The notes beneath the pieces are model-generated. The model was given only the letters and a program-made list of their open reading frames with translations, was not told the origin of the DNA and searched no databases. Positions 37,408 to 50,100 of a DNA stretch of 64,000 nucleotides are shown here, one piece after another (the first letter of the stretch is position 1; the number at the start of each line of letters is the position of its first letter). The stretch comes from Stichopus chloronotus. Lineage: Eukaryota; Echinodermata; Holothuroidea; Aspidochirotida; Stichopodidae. Where the stretch lies: positions 23,717,559-23,781,558 of the forward strand of contig CM037840.1 of assembly GCA_021234535.1 (NCBI GenBank). The letters run 5' to 3'. The translations under genes and the position numbers were made by a program.

Positions 37408-37790
37408 GGTGGAGGTTTAACTCTTTGGTTAGAGTGTCCGTCGTACAATCACTACTGTAGGTACCCGGATCAAGTCCCAGTGGAACCACTTGGAAACTTT
37501 CCAGGTGTTATTTGGTGATTTCATTTGGGGGATCCTGTTGTCTGATTCAGGTCTTGTCCACCTTAGGCTGCTCTGCACAGCTACTGTAATAGGCTGCTGA
37601 GCTAAGCAGGTTCTCCACCCTCCCAGCCTTTTGGAAATTGGTTTTTGGGGGATACACTCTCATCCATCCGATGGGGACGTTAAATGGCTGTATAGGGAGC
37701 AGGTTTGGGTTTGAATGCGATTGTTAGTTCACCCCTGAACACTGTTCGAAAAGAGTTGGTGAAGTTCGCGGGTGTTCATCCTCGATTAAC
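37408..37790 (+). mobile_element. tRNA-derived SINE candidate
   Basis: The head carries pol III-like boxes: CTCTTTGGTTAGAGTGTCC (A box-like) and CCGGATCAAGTCCC (B box-like) about 50 bases later. The body has GGGGACGTTAAATGG, a motif common in long SINE bodies. No clear poly(A) or microsatellite tail or target duplication was resolved. Confidence 0.45.
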
Positions 37791-38099
37791 ATGGACTAGG
37801 ATCCCTTCATGAGTATTCATACTTTCTGATCCTCAAATGCTAAAACTGAAACATTTTGACTCTGCGATTTTAAAAAAATATTCTTCCAAAATTGACCATG
37901 GTATTCTGCAATTACCCCTATGCACTATTCATAATGTGCAGCCATTCGCAATCTATTCCTTAAGTTTTCATTGGATTTGTTTCAGTCAGATAAAATAACA
38001 AACAGCTAAACGTTGGAATGCAGGTTTTCCTAAATATTATCACAATATCGGGCTATCTCAAAAAAGTCAAAGAGTTGCATTAAGGGCAGTAAGTCATCA

Positions 38100-39075
38100 C
38101 CCTAAGGATTAAGCTATCTTTTTGGCCTCCAGAAAGCAAAAATCACCTAGGATGTGGAATGATGGCTTTTTATTTCTATGTTTAGTCATAATGTTGTGCA
38201 ATTGGTCACGGAGTAAGGAAATGTGATCAATATGAGCATCTGGATCCCTATACCAGGAAGCAACATAATGCCAACTCCCATTTACCAAAAACGTTGCCCA
38301 GACTGACTCAGACCCATTTAGAAGGAAACTTGCACCTGATGGAGTCAAGTAGTTTTTAATGAGGAGCATAGTGCCACCACCTCCTAGGGTGCGGTCATTT
38401 CTAAAAACAGTGTAATCCAGACAGTCTGGGATTAACTCCCTGTCAGTAATAGAATTATCAATTTTGGTCTCCTGTAATGCAACAACGTCTGGTTCGGTGG
38501 AATTTAGAACAGCCTGGAGGTCAAGTTTTTTCCCTCTCAGACCATTAATGTTAATGGAAATAAGGCATTACTCATTCTTATGAGGTGTCTCACTCGATTT
38601 TGGAGGCTGACATAGCGAGACGTTATAATGAGATAAGCCAGGATCAAGGGTATTAAAACTATTGCTTAGCTCAAGATCACTGTCCGCCCGGGACATAAAA
38701 GAGTTTACATTTCGAGCTAAGTTACCATTATCACACTTTGGACAGATCCATACACAACTAGTTGCCTGAACATTTTCGTACAGTACAGGGGGGTAGAGAC
38801 TTGGGAACACTTATTATGAATTCACGATTTGCAAGAGTCACATTCTATAGCAGGGTCACTATCAAGAACAAGCTCAGAACATAAACCACACGGTGCAGAG
38901 CAATTACTACAAAACCACTTATCATCAGAGTTGGAACATTGGAGTTTACTGTTAGTTTCAGCACTAACATTGTCACATCGTATATGAACCCACTTTTCAC
39001 AGCTGTCACACAGAATGGCTTTATCAAACCTTTTCACAAGCTTGCGGCAAAAGGCGCAATAATACCCATCGCCTG
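38100..39075 (-). pseudogene. Truncated non-LTR retrotransposon: two PHD fingers plus endonuclease domain
   Basis: Reading the minus strand from 39064: a PHD finger (YYCAFCRKLVKRFD, ILCDSCEKWVHIRC, WFCSNC), then a second one (CGLCSELV, IECDSCKS, a TGA at 38822-38824 where the family would have Trp, then IHNKC, and after a frameshift VWICPKC). This is followed by an apurinic-type endonuclease (EEP) domain: ALQETK, GGGGTMLLIK, DAHIDHISLLRDQL and GDF. The catalytic GDFN motif reads GDFC and the frame ends a few residues later. Reverse transcriptase is absent. Order and strand fit CR1/L2-like elements. A Lys/Asn-rich A-rich stretch (39490-39720, plus sense) may be part of its 5' region. Confidence 0.7.
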
Positions 39076-42000
39076 GGTTTAATTAAACGTCTCCTGCCAG
39101 AACTAAAAGTAGGGAGATACAGACCGGAGTATACTTAGGCCTAGGGCTGGATCTTAATCGTCTGGTATAATAAGTTAAATCATTAGTAACGTTACGGTTA
39201 GACCTCCCAGCCACCCTTCCCACAATACCAGTACTAACTGAGAAAGGAACAGACTCACCGACAAGGCGGATACTTCACTAGACCTACTAGTGGCAGATAG
39301 GCCAAAGTCATGCTTTAACTGGAACTGAAAATTTCTCTGGTATTTCATCGAAAGTGCTAAAAATCCGAAGAAGAGGCTAAATATGGATTGTATGCATCGT
39401 GCATACACTGCAACAGCAAAAACCGAGGGCCAAACTGTACACCATGGTAGGCTACGAAGCTGGCACGTAACACTATAGTGAAAGTAGCGAGGCTAGGTTA
39501 CAAGAGACAAGGCACACCCCACCCAGATAAAAACGGCAAAAACGAAACCAAAAAAAAAAGAGATCAGAAACAACGCTAAAAACCACCAAAGACAGGCTAA
39601 AAACCACAAATGGAAAAACAGGCACCAATAAAACACTAAAAGAACAGCCCACATGGGCAAAAAAGAGAACAAACAGAAGCATAAAAACTGAGAGCTAAAA
39701 AGACCGACGGACACCGACGCGTACGCCTCAACCTCAGCATTGTTTTGATTACACATGTGGAGGAATTTTACTAGACAGGCTGAGGGAGGGACTAGATGCA
39801 AGTGGTTGAAAGGAATGAAACTATCTCGGGTGATGAGTTTTTGTCTTTACCTTACGTTTGCCCTAGAAAATAATATATTGAACGAACAAAATTCTCAAAT
39901 CATGTCAGATGGTATGTGCATTGTAGGCATGGGCCTTTACTGCAAGTGCTGAACTTTCTTTTGCCACTCAGTTATTACATACTCACTGTTGGCATGGTTC
40001 GCGTGTATCATTGTTCGGCTTCTTTTGTTCAGTAACTGTGAACAGTGAGGCCTAGCCTGGCATCACTCTGGTTTGGGTCTATCTTATCTAGGCCTAGCCT
40101 TTTTCTACGATTTCTATGGGCTCATCCTTGTTCCCACAGGCAGTGTCTATACTGAATGTGTTACACTTAGCCTAGGCCCTAACTATGTTAGTATTCAGCA
40201 AAAATTAGCCGTACTCTTCGGCGGCCACAGGTCGTCCTAACGATAAACTGTGGTCTACAGTGAGGCCATTAGTGCTACAGTACTTAGGTCTAGGCTAATG
40301 ACTGTTGTTGCTGTAGCCTGTACTGAATCACCAAGTTTGCAGCAACAGTAGGCTACCAGTAGGATTTTTTTACGATACATCAAGGCTATGGTTGTTCCTT
40401 GTAATAAAAATAATGATGATAATAATAATTTTACCTAACGTTTACCATTCGACGGCTCCCTCCTTTGTCAAGCTCGAAAAGGAAAAGGTGAGTGGGCCTA
40501 GCCTACACATCACACTTCGAATTGCCCGCGTTGGTTTGCGCGATATGTATACGCACAGCTCCGCAAGCATTGAGCAAACACTATTACATATACCCTAAAT
40601 ATTAGAGGTATGTAATAGTTTGTACTTCACGGGACGACCTGTGGCGTTACGTTAGGTTGAATCTACACCAATTCCTATGATCTACACTATAGTTGTTTGA
40701 GTTACACACACTCTTCCAAGACGCAGAACTGTACATTAACTGGATTGGCTGAACTGCTCGCTGCTGTGAAACCACCGGAACTAGTGGGTGTCGCAGCATG
40801 GGTATCACAACATGGCCGACATGGAACGCCGAAAGGTCAAAACGAATCATGACTTCGTGGGTTAGCTGTCGATCCAAAATCGGTACTAAACAGTTGTTCA
40901 CTAAAACTTTGCAACTTATTCATTAAAAAATAAACTTTCTCCTCTCTTATGCAGCGAAGGTGTGTTTATCGAGAGAATATTTAATTGATGATTTTTGTCA
41001 ATTTTATTTAAGATTATATTGCTGCACGAATGAAAAGCAACAGAGCTGAACTAATTTGATGTTAAACTTTCTTTAAAAGGTTGGCTATATCACGTAAGTC
41101 CCCTCCCCCCAGTCAGAATTGTTGTTTTCTTTTTTAAGGGAACACCAACGTTATTTATACCCACAGCCCTCGGGCAGAGGTGACCATCAGCTTTTTAAAA
41201 ATGTTATCTTTGCAAAGGGGCTCGGAAGTGTAAATGGGGTTCATTATTTAACTGTACGTTTTCCATCATGTTTTGTGATCATCCATTCTCTGTTTATACA
41301 TTTAAGGTGGGGATTGTGATCCCCATGCATCCGCAGCTCACCGGCGTGAGCAGGTTCGATGGGTGGAAGGATTAGGTTCTTTAGAGCATACATTTTCTTC
41401 AAGTTCGACATGGGGAAAGGTAGAGGTACGTGGAATGTATCTCTTCCCTATTTGGAAAATATTTAGAATTGTATAATAGTGAGATGCAAAATATGGGTGT
41501 AATCTTTGACTGCTGTGGTTTTCTGTTGAGAAGAATGATTGAATATATTCCATTTTCATATATTTAGGTTGCGAAAATTAACACAAATTAAGCCTATCAT
41601 TTTGTCTCATGTTGCATAATGGGTCTCCGTCAGAAATCAAACTGACCAGAATACAAAAAGAAGTTTTGAGAGGATGATCTACTGTATATTAGGTTGTTTG
41701 CAGCGTACTTCAAACCAGATATATAGGGTATGGACAAGCCCGTAACTTGATTTTCTTTGGGGGGGGGGGGCAACACATAAATTATGGGACTTTAACAAGA
41801 AATCACAGCAGATCATTTTAAACAATGGGAAGACTATCTAAGCGGGACGTTACCGTACCATCAGCAGTGGCGGGCCCGGCGCACAAGTTAAAATTTTGGA
41901 AATTAAAAATTTAAACATACTCCATGATATTGCCGGAAGTCGCTCTTCCCACGCTCCGCATGTATAGGCTGACGAAAATCTTTATGTCAGTAATTTCTTG

Positions 42001-43753
42001 GATGGAAAAACCCCTTCTCTTTCACGTCATTGGAAGTTTTTCCTTATAAAAAAATTTGCATATAAGTGCGATTCAAGTTAGTTGTAGGAAAAAGTTCACA
42101 GCAATCATTGGTCGATTGTTCTTTTTATATATATTTTCCTTTCACCAGCAATATCGCGTAGGCCTACATCAGTTTATTTATTTTTTTCGATTGGATCTTT
42201 CACCTTCTCCCAACACGAATTCCCGCCAGACTGGTAATATTCCCAGACTGGCAATCTCCTTGAATAGCAGCTTAAGTGGAGGCATTGTTTCCCCCCCCCC
42301 CCCTTCCACACACACACACCCACCCACACACGCACACACGGGCACATACAAACCTTTGCCCACCCATGACCGTTGTATCTAAGGCATTTGATCATACAGT
42401 AGAAATAAATAACGACTTTTGGTTCTTACCGTCCTTGGATAGGCTTTTACTAATTACTTGGCCTACGCTTGGTATAAAAGAACTATAAAACTAAAGAACT
42501 CAATTACGTGTGATTGTGTAAAAGCAGAGACCCGGAACATAGTGTACTATTCATAATCATCTTTTTGACTAAGGCATAGCAATATTTGCCTGAATACCAA
42601 TATGATATTAAATTGAATAGAGCACGTACATGATTGTAATCAGAGACATAACTGATAATAAATATTAATATATTATATTGTACCGGTATATAATGACTGA
42701 GGCGGCAGAAACACTCAACTTATACGGAGTAACAGAATGACCGTCAGCAACTTGAACCTAGCTGTACTGTCACAGATCCACCATTGGATAACTTTTGCAA
42801 CTGTACAGGCCTAAATTGTGACGTAACCACACAGGCACATATTAAGCAACAAAGAATTTAAATTCAGGTATGGCAATCTTGGTAACGCATTTCCAACAGT
42901 GATGGGTTAACAGGTACGCTTTTGCAAACCCTCAAATTCTTGATTGCCTGTTACAACCTAACCCGATCTTTAGATCGATATGACCTTGTATACGGATCAC
43001 TGATTTTTACGTTTTTCTTTTTCTTTTTCACCCTTTATTTTTCTCCCTTTAACACTGACGTCTGTATGCGATACAATGTATGTACCATTATGGTATGGTA
43101 ATATCAAATACTTTACTTCAGAGGCCTTAGACTACCATCTAGCCTATAGTTCCATATACTTACACAAAGGAACAACGAAATATAATACCATGAGCTTCAC
43201 TTTCTGTTGCCGTTGTTCACTTTTTGTTCAAATAGTCTTCGGAAATCTTGCATAAGGATATCTTGTGTTACTTGGAAATTAACTGAGATTATATTTCAGA
43301 ACTTAGGATTTTTGGACTGACAAATCTTGTGGGGGAAGACATTCTATTCCCGTTTTTTTAAGTCAACCTGTTTGTTCGTTGTCGAAAAACCATGCTATCG
43401 TGTGTGGTGATAAGTCAGGACGGACGTACGGATACAAACGAAAGTATTGAAAGTGTACGATGCTCTTTCATTCTTTAGCGAAACTCTGGATAAATGATGT
43501 TCAATTGCCAACTTTTGCTTTATCGGATGAATGATAAGAACCTGATATTTGAAGAAAGTCTTAAAATTGTTGAAAGATTATTTTTAATCTAGAAACAATA
43601 ATACTCTTAACCGTTACCACGTAAGAGGCAACCTGAGAATAACAGCAACAAGGCATCTCCCCATTTGCTTTATTTTCATTACTTTAAATGTACCTTTCTG
43701 GCTCATCAAAGGCAAAGTTGCATGTTTAAAATCTTTTAAGATGTTTAACTTAC
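39076..43753. other. Non-coding stretch with TAGGCCTA-type motifs and simple repeats
   Basis: 40040-40370 has several TAGGCCTA/GCCTAGCC-like motifs. There is a G run at 41758-41771 and a C run followed by (CA)n at 42291-42340. A possible small minus exon at 42430-42480 has plausible splice sites but no recognised product. The short ATG frame MADMERRKVKTNHDFVG at 40812 (plus) could be a first exon but has no good donor. Confidence 0.35.
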
Positions 43754-43828
43754 GTACCACGAAAACTGTCGCCAGCATTGCCAGGATCAGATAGAGCCCA
43801 CAGATGTTTAACAACTTGTTTGCTTCAA
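43754..43828 (-). CDS. Candidate exon encoding a transmembrane segment
   Basis: 75 bases between acceptor ATTGACATTGAG and an excellent donor (GTAAGT). 24 codons reading EANKLLNICGLYLILAMLAT then VFVV, a clear hydrophobic helix. It could belong to the same minus-strand gene as the exon at 47731-48119, but the phases do not join directly, so a missing exon would be needed. An alternative frame (KQVVKHLWALSDPG) is also open. Confidence 0.28.
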
Positions 43829-44005
43829 CTCAATGTCAATCAACTTAATGAGAAAACTTGAAAGTTGACTGTACAATTTCTGGCATCAATCGATATAAAT
43901 CTGGAATCCCCGTAGAGTCTCATCATGTTTCAGACAAGGAAAGAAAAAGCCAAGAAGACATTGTTTAGGTCGAGCCATCACCAGAGGAAGCTCCACCACA
44001 TCCAC

Positions 44006-44146
44006 ATGGCGGTATCGGATGTGAGATGGTCTGATAATATATACAGCATAAAGGAGGTGATACATACATACCGCCTGCCTCTCCTGGTGAAGGTTACACA
44101 AGGGCACTTCACGGGACCAGATGAAGACTCATTAAGTCAAGGACAG
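44006..44146 (+). CDS. CABIT gene exon 1
   Basis: Ends at GGACAG|GTGAGT in phase 0. It encodes the first CABIT strands up to HFTGPDEDSLSQGQ. Start chosen at the Met before AVSDVRW because related proteins begin at that point; an ATG at 43925 in the same frame is possible. Confidence 0.75.
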
Positions 44147-47100
44147 GTGAGTGTTACTTCTCTCTGTGTGTACGGATGGTCCTTCAAATTATGCATGAAG
44201 TACAGTCATTATTATCATTTACAGCGTCATCCACCGAGGGTTTATAGGTGGTAGTCATCCGCAGTGAAAATTACGGCCCCCTCCTCGAGACAATTCCGAG
44301 CCCCCGAGCCCCCCCCCCCCCAAAAAAAAAATGTTCCCCGGCTAAGGAAAGAAGTTGATAATATGCCCCACTGCGATTTCAAATAGAAAAGGAAATCGTC
44401 CCCAAGTGGCATCATTTATCATCTCAATTTATCAAAATTTCTGGCCGGGAGGTTAGACTTCCGCCTCAGGCTCCTCTCCGAGATTGCGTGCACTCTTATG
44501 CCGTGCCCACCTCCCTCCCCCAACATCTTTGGAGTACATAGTATTATATTCTTTCCGTGATCGATGGAATATGACGTTGATTTTAGATTGTGTATTATTC
44601 AGCTGATAACTTTTCAATTTACCTTCATCATTTTCTCCAGTTATGCATGTTCTAGAATAGATCCACAACCACACTCCTGTGACGTCTGAGTCTGTTACTC
44701 CTTTATGAGTTGAGTTAGCGGTCGATATACAGTGACATTAAAAACTGTTTTTATCAGTCTTATTGGGCATTATTTTACATTAGTAAACTAGGATCTCTTT
44801 TGTTCTAACAGATCGTCAGACTCGCGGACAGTCAGAGGATAAAAAGAGTCAAAGCACGTGACGTGAGAGGGCGAATCATAACCATGCCTTTAACATTTCC
44901 GATTCCACTGGGGATTATACCTTACAATATGAGTACAATTAGGGGAAAATGTGAGTACTTATACGATTCATCGATCTTTTTTCTTTCCTGTCAATGGATA
45001 TCTGACGTCATTATCAGTCCTGTAACTCCTATCAAACAGTCATGATAATATTTTACTATTTTGTTTCCTTTTACCTATACAGCGTTACAATCATGGCGGC
45101 ATGGTATTTTTATATCCCCATGCATGTCCCTTTAATCTTCGTGTCTTTTGACTTGTATTCAGCCCTTGTTCCTAAGAAGTGGCGTCGAAGGTGCATCATT
45201 CCATTGGAGGTGCGGTGGGGGGAGGGGTGGTGAACCAGAGACTCAGCGGGAGTCCTGAACCTTATTTAGCTCATTTTCAAATAAGTAAAATCACGATTCT
45301 CATCTTTATTAAAAATAAACCGACTATACACAAGTTAAAGGGGGACGACTGAGTCTCGGCAGATTTTGGATTTGACAAGCAAGTGTAGCACTTTGCAAGG
45401 ATAATGATTTGATCTCTACCATATTTGTCTTCAATAGACTTGAAAAAGGCTTGCCCTGAAAGAAAAGGCTTATCTTAACTGAAGGCGTGCACACAATGCC
45501 TTGTTCACAATATTACTGAGCAATGACGCATTGATTTTCTTTAGAAAACTAAGTTTACGGATGAAGTAATTTCTTAGAACAAAAGGTTGGATACTCACTG
45601 TTTGTAGAGCATACAATTGGTTTTCCGATAAAGACAACTTTCCAAGTATTTTTCCCTGTACTAGGTTTTCAAGGATATATATCTCATTTACATATATACC
45701 AACTTTTTTCCGTTTTTTTAAATTTGATTTTAAAAAAAAAAATGCTTACCGCAAGTTAGCAATACAGTTTATCTCCTTTTCCAATATGGAACGAGGATAT
45801 GAAAATATATATAAAAATATCAATAGTCGTGAGTTCATCATCCCACTCCCCCCTCCCTCCCCCCCCCCCCCCCCCCCTCCCAACACACACACACGCATTT
45901 GCCACTTTCATTTCAAAGAGAAGTGGAAATACGAAAAGATTTGGAGTACAACCATTCATGTTTTTTTTTTTTTCATGTTTATCTTTATTCCGCAGTAACT
46001 AAGTTCCGTCAGTTAAAACTTCATGACTTGGTTAGAAGATACCAGCTTCCTCAAAGGGTGAAGATTTCCAGTAAACATTTCTCAAAGAGAGAGTTACTCA
46101 TCCCAGGGGTAGATCTTACCAGCGATGGGTTTGACCTGGTGGAACTGTACGAAGAGGTGGTTCTACAGGGAAATGCTATCAACTTTGGTAAGTCTCTGCA
46201 GTCACCCATGCATGTCTCGGATCGAAGAGAAGATGCGATATGTACGATGGGTACAATATCTTGAACGCAGCTTCAGGAAGGTGTCAAATCCGGCCAAATA
46301 TAAAGAAAGATCACAATTGCTACATTGTAGTAGTAAAGTATACCATTTGTAATTATTCGACGCATTTAGTAAAAGAATGACCGTGGTTATAGAACATTGT
46401 AAACAATGTTTATGGAACAACTAGGAACTTGTCATGTCGGTATATATCACTAAGGTGTGGATATGACTGTCCGAAGTTAAGATTGTGTTGATCTCTTATA
46501 TGTATTTCGGGGATCAAATTTAGAGAACTTTGTTTATCTGGATGGTTGAATAACTTTACATGTAAGTGTACATCATGGACTCGATTTGTGGCTTTAATTT
46601 CTTTCTTTGACTGGGCGGGGAAAGCCTAAGTTGCCCGACGCACATCAAAGCCTATATAGTTCTGAAGCTAGCGCTATCCACTTTGCATTTTATACATGTT
46701 TGAAAGGCAGTTTTTCTATCACTTTCACAATCATGCTTTTGCGCAAAAGCTCTTGCTCCAGATTTTACATCCATAACCAGTTATTTCCATGACGTAGTAT
46801 TACCCAAGTCCAATAGACATCGAATGATTTGGAATTCGAATAAAAATTCGAATTTGGTATGCGACATTCATGAGCAGGAACACATGATACGTCCTAGTGA
46901 GAGTGATCTTATGGCGTACTCATACAATGTGTTGCATAGTCTCCTGTAACACAGTACAATGAAGTGTGATGGAAAGTATATAGAATGCGGGATACCGTGA
47001 ATATTAAACTTCTATATCCAGACGTTTCAATTTAATTGCTTGCTAAAACATGTCATTTATTATGTGAATGTTTTAATACGTCTGCTTTTAATAATGAAGA

Positions 47101-50100
47101 AATCATGCATACAATATTCTAACAACAACTAAAGTAAGACAGTTTGTGGGACAACTTTTTGACAAAGAAATTGTCAGGAGAATTACAGCTGTGTTAACAG
47201 TATGTTGAAGGCAGTGGCGCTCCCATCAACAGAACTAAGAGGTTTGAAAAGTGGTTGGACATGCGTAGAGTTAATACTGTTTTATCTCTTATTTAATGAA
47301 AGAGGTGCATGACCCATTAGTTATAGGAGACGAAAGTCAGCATCTTCGACAAAGTAAGATTGCGATTAAGTGAGAGACGAACATGTGGAGAACACCATCA
47401 CCAAATCGCTTTTCACATGTTTCTCGAGATATTGCAGTTTGAATACTCGTTGAAAAGTCAACCAGGCCATTCTGATATTGTGATGTCATAACCTGACCAC
47501 TTGTAATAGAAAAGCTTTTTCCTTATAATTTATTGCTAAAAGTTTTAAAATTCATGCATAGATTCAAATCAAAGTGTAAATAATTTTATCATTTCATGAC
47601 ACACCTCAGTGATTCAACACGAAACATTTTACAAGTATATGTGCCTTTATGAAATTTTAAGTCTTTGAAAACAAAGAAATACATTAAATTCCTGTTATCA
47701 GGGCTTATGTGACATCTCAAGTCGACTCACCCAAGCCTGTTTACATGACTGAGACCAAAAAGTCTGGTATAATTTGGGAGGTTAAAATATTTTTGAATTT
47801 GGGAAGATGTTTGTCCAACACTTGTCTTCTGATTCATTTCATAAAGATATTCCCAAGTTGGCTTCGTTCTCCTTAAGTGCGCATACGTGTGTCTGATTTT
47901 ATCACACCTATACGCCAGATAGTCACTGTTGAACATTGAACACAGCAGGTCATCCACGTACCATGAGCCTAATTTTGGCCATAGAAGATTAAGTATGCCC
48001 GGAACCTTGTTTACACATATTATTACTGCCACAAGAACATGAAAAAGGACAAGATATGTCTCCCCAACTGCGACCGAGTAACTTTTGCAATGTCGGATTT
48101 CCGTTATTAAGCCGAACATTTTTGGAACCCCGGTCTAACCATTGTTAAGTACGAAGAGCGTAAAAGGCGTTTATTCGATTAGTAAATGTATGACCAATTG
48201 ACCATAGGTGTACGGTAGCATGCACTTGGGACGGGGTGGGGGGGGCAAAGTAACTTTTGGTCCGAATAAAGAAATGTCTAAATTGCACGTCTTTAATAAC
48301 TAATATGAAGATGGCAGTTTACAGTGACGTGAGCAAACTACTTTTACTTTTGAGTGAGTTTGAGTTCTTATCTTCTTAAAATAGGCCAGTATAGTTGGCA
48401 AAACATTTTTCTTTTTTTATTCAGATAACCTGACGGAGAAATATTTACAATTTTGGCGAAAAATTTTAGGTTTTCCAATTGTAGAAATTCGTCCTCGTGC
48501 CCCCCCCCCCCCCCTCTCTTTCACTTCCACCTATAGGCCTATGTCTAACAGGGGATAATACCACAAATTTTGGCGACAAAAAATCATCGTTGGTATAGTG
48601 CACCTTTGAGAATTCAGTATAAAACTTCTGTCCACGTGAACAGCAATAAACTTGCCAAACTTTGCTTCGAACTTTCGGTGTACCTACTTCAAATCTCCAT
48701 TGCAAAGTCGTTGCCCTGAGTTCAGATCATTTCATTTGAGGAATACTGAAAAATGTAACATGTAGGCTGCAAGTTATTACAATGCCGATTAACGTTATGG
48801 TCAGTGGAACTCATAGGTTGCTTTGGGATTAACTATGGTGTGTATTAAAGTGTGTGTACAAATTTGTTATACAGATTAATGGGTTACTACGTCACTGCTT
48901 TGAAATATGCTTTCAGATAATTTCTGTAACTATAACCCTACACCCATGTGGGGGTGCTCAGAGGTGAGGAACCACCTCCCGGGCCCCTCCACCTACGCGA
49001 CTCAGTAGTGGGGAGAATGATGGCCAATCGGGGTAATTTTGCGTAATCGAGGGTACAAGATCTAGTTTAAAAAAAGTAAAATTTTGTAATTATTGAATGT
49101 ATTTTCCCATTCTACACAACCAAAATCTGGACGATTTTGCATCTCGGTATTAATTCGAGTTTTCTTTTTCAAATTGGGGGGAGGTTATCCTTCCAGGTGT
49201 CAATTGTGGCAAATGGACACTATACCACCCCCTCCCCCAACACACACACATACACGCACACACACACGCACATCCATCGAAGCCGCGTGCGCCACTGCCG
49301 TACTGTACCGTCACCTGTAAACTACTTGAACTTGCACTCCAAGGCAATATTTTAGGCGATATTCTTAAGAAACATAACACAAATTCGGTTTCCTCATCTA
49401 CATTTCTTCATCGCCATAGTTTAACACACTTGAGCATGTAGAATGATCTACTTTATAAAATGTTTTATTGAAGAATTCCATTTTGAAATCTTGTAATTTG
49501 CAAAGTTCAGCTATATTGACAAGTATACTGACAAGTAGTATCCTGTTTATCCATTTTGAATGACCTTACTTTTCTATGAACTTTTCAAGCACCGAGCGAC
49601 TTGTCAATTGTCTGTTTACGTAAAGTCGTAGCGATCTATTGAAAGTGTTATCTGCGGTTTTCAAGTTGAAATCATTGAAAGAGCTGACCTTGATCTCACG
49701 CAGTGCTATGTAGGGAACAGTACAAACCACATTCAATCAATTGTACACATTGGAAAATAACAATAAGGGGTGTTAACATCAATGTTTACTTCCTCTAAAG
49801 AAACAAATGGTGATCTATATCATGTTCTGCTGGAGGAGAGGTGGGGCCCAGAGTGGATGGATGGGGTGGACGGAGGACCGGTGGGTTGGGGATAAGAGGT
49901 GAGAGGTGAGTTGGTTGGGTTGGTGGGTCAGTCATATTTCAAAGCGATAAGACTGGGGTTTAAATGTCTTGAGATATACCTGTGAGACATTTCAAACACA
50001 AAATTAATTTCTTGATGGCTGTAGTTCGGCACACCTCAGCAGCTCGGTAGACTCATCTGCTTCTTTTACTTTAATTCCTTCTGAATTGCTTTACGATTTA

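Noticed and set aside
42430..42480. Small minus-strand exon (SFIPSVGQVISKSLSKD) as a 5' exon of RBBP8
   Set aside because: Splice sites and phase would fit the tentative 34343 exon, but the peptide does not resemble the CtIP N-terminus.
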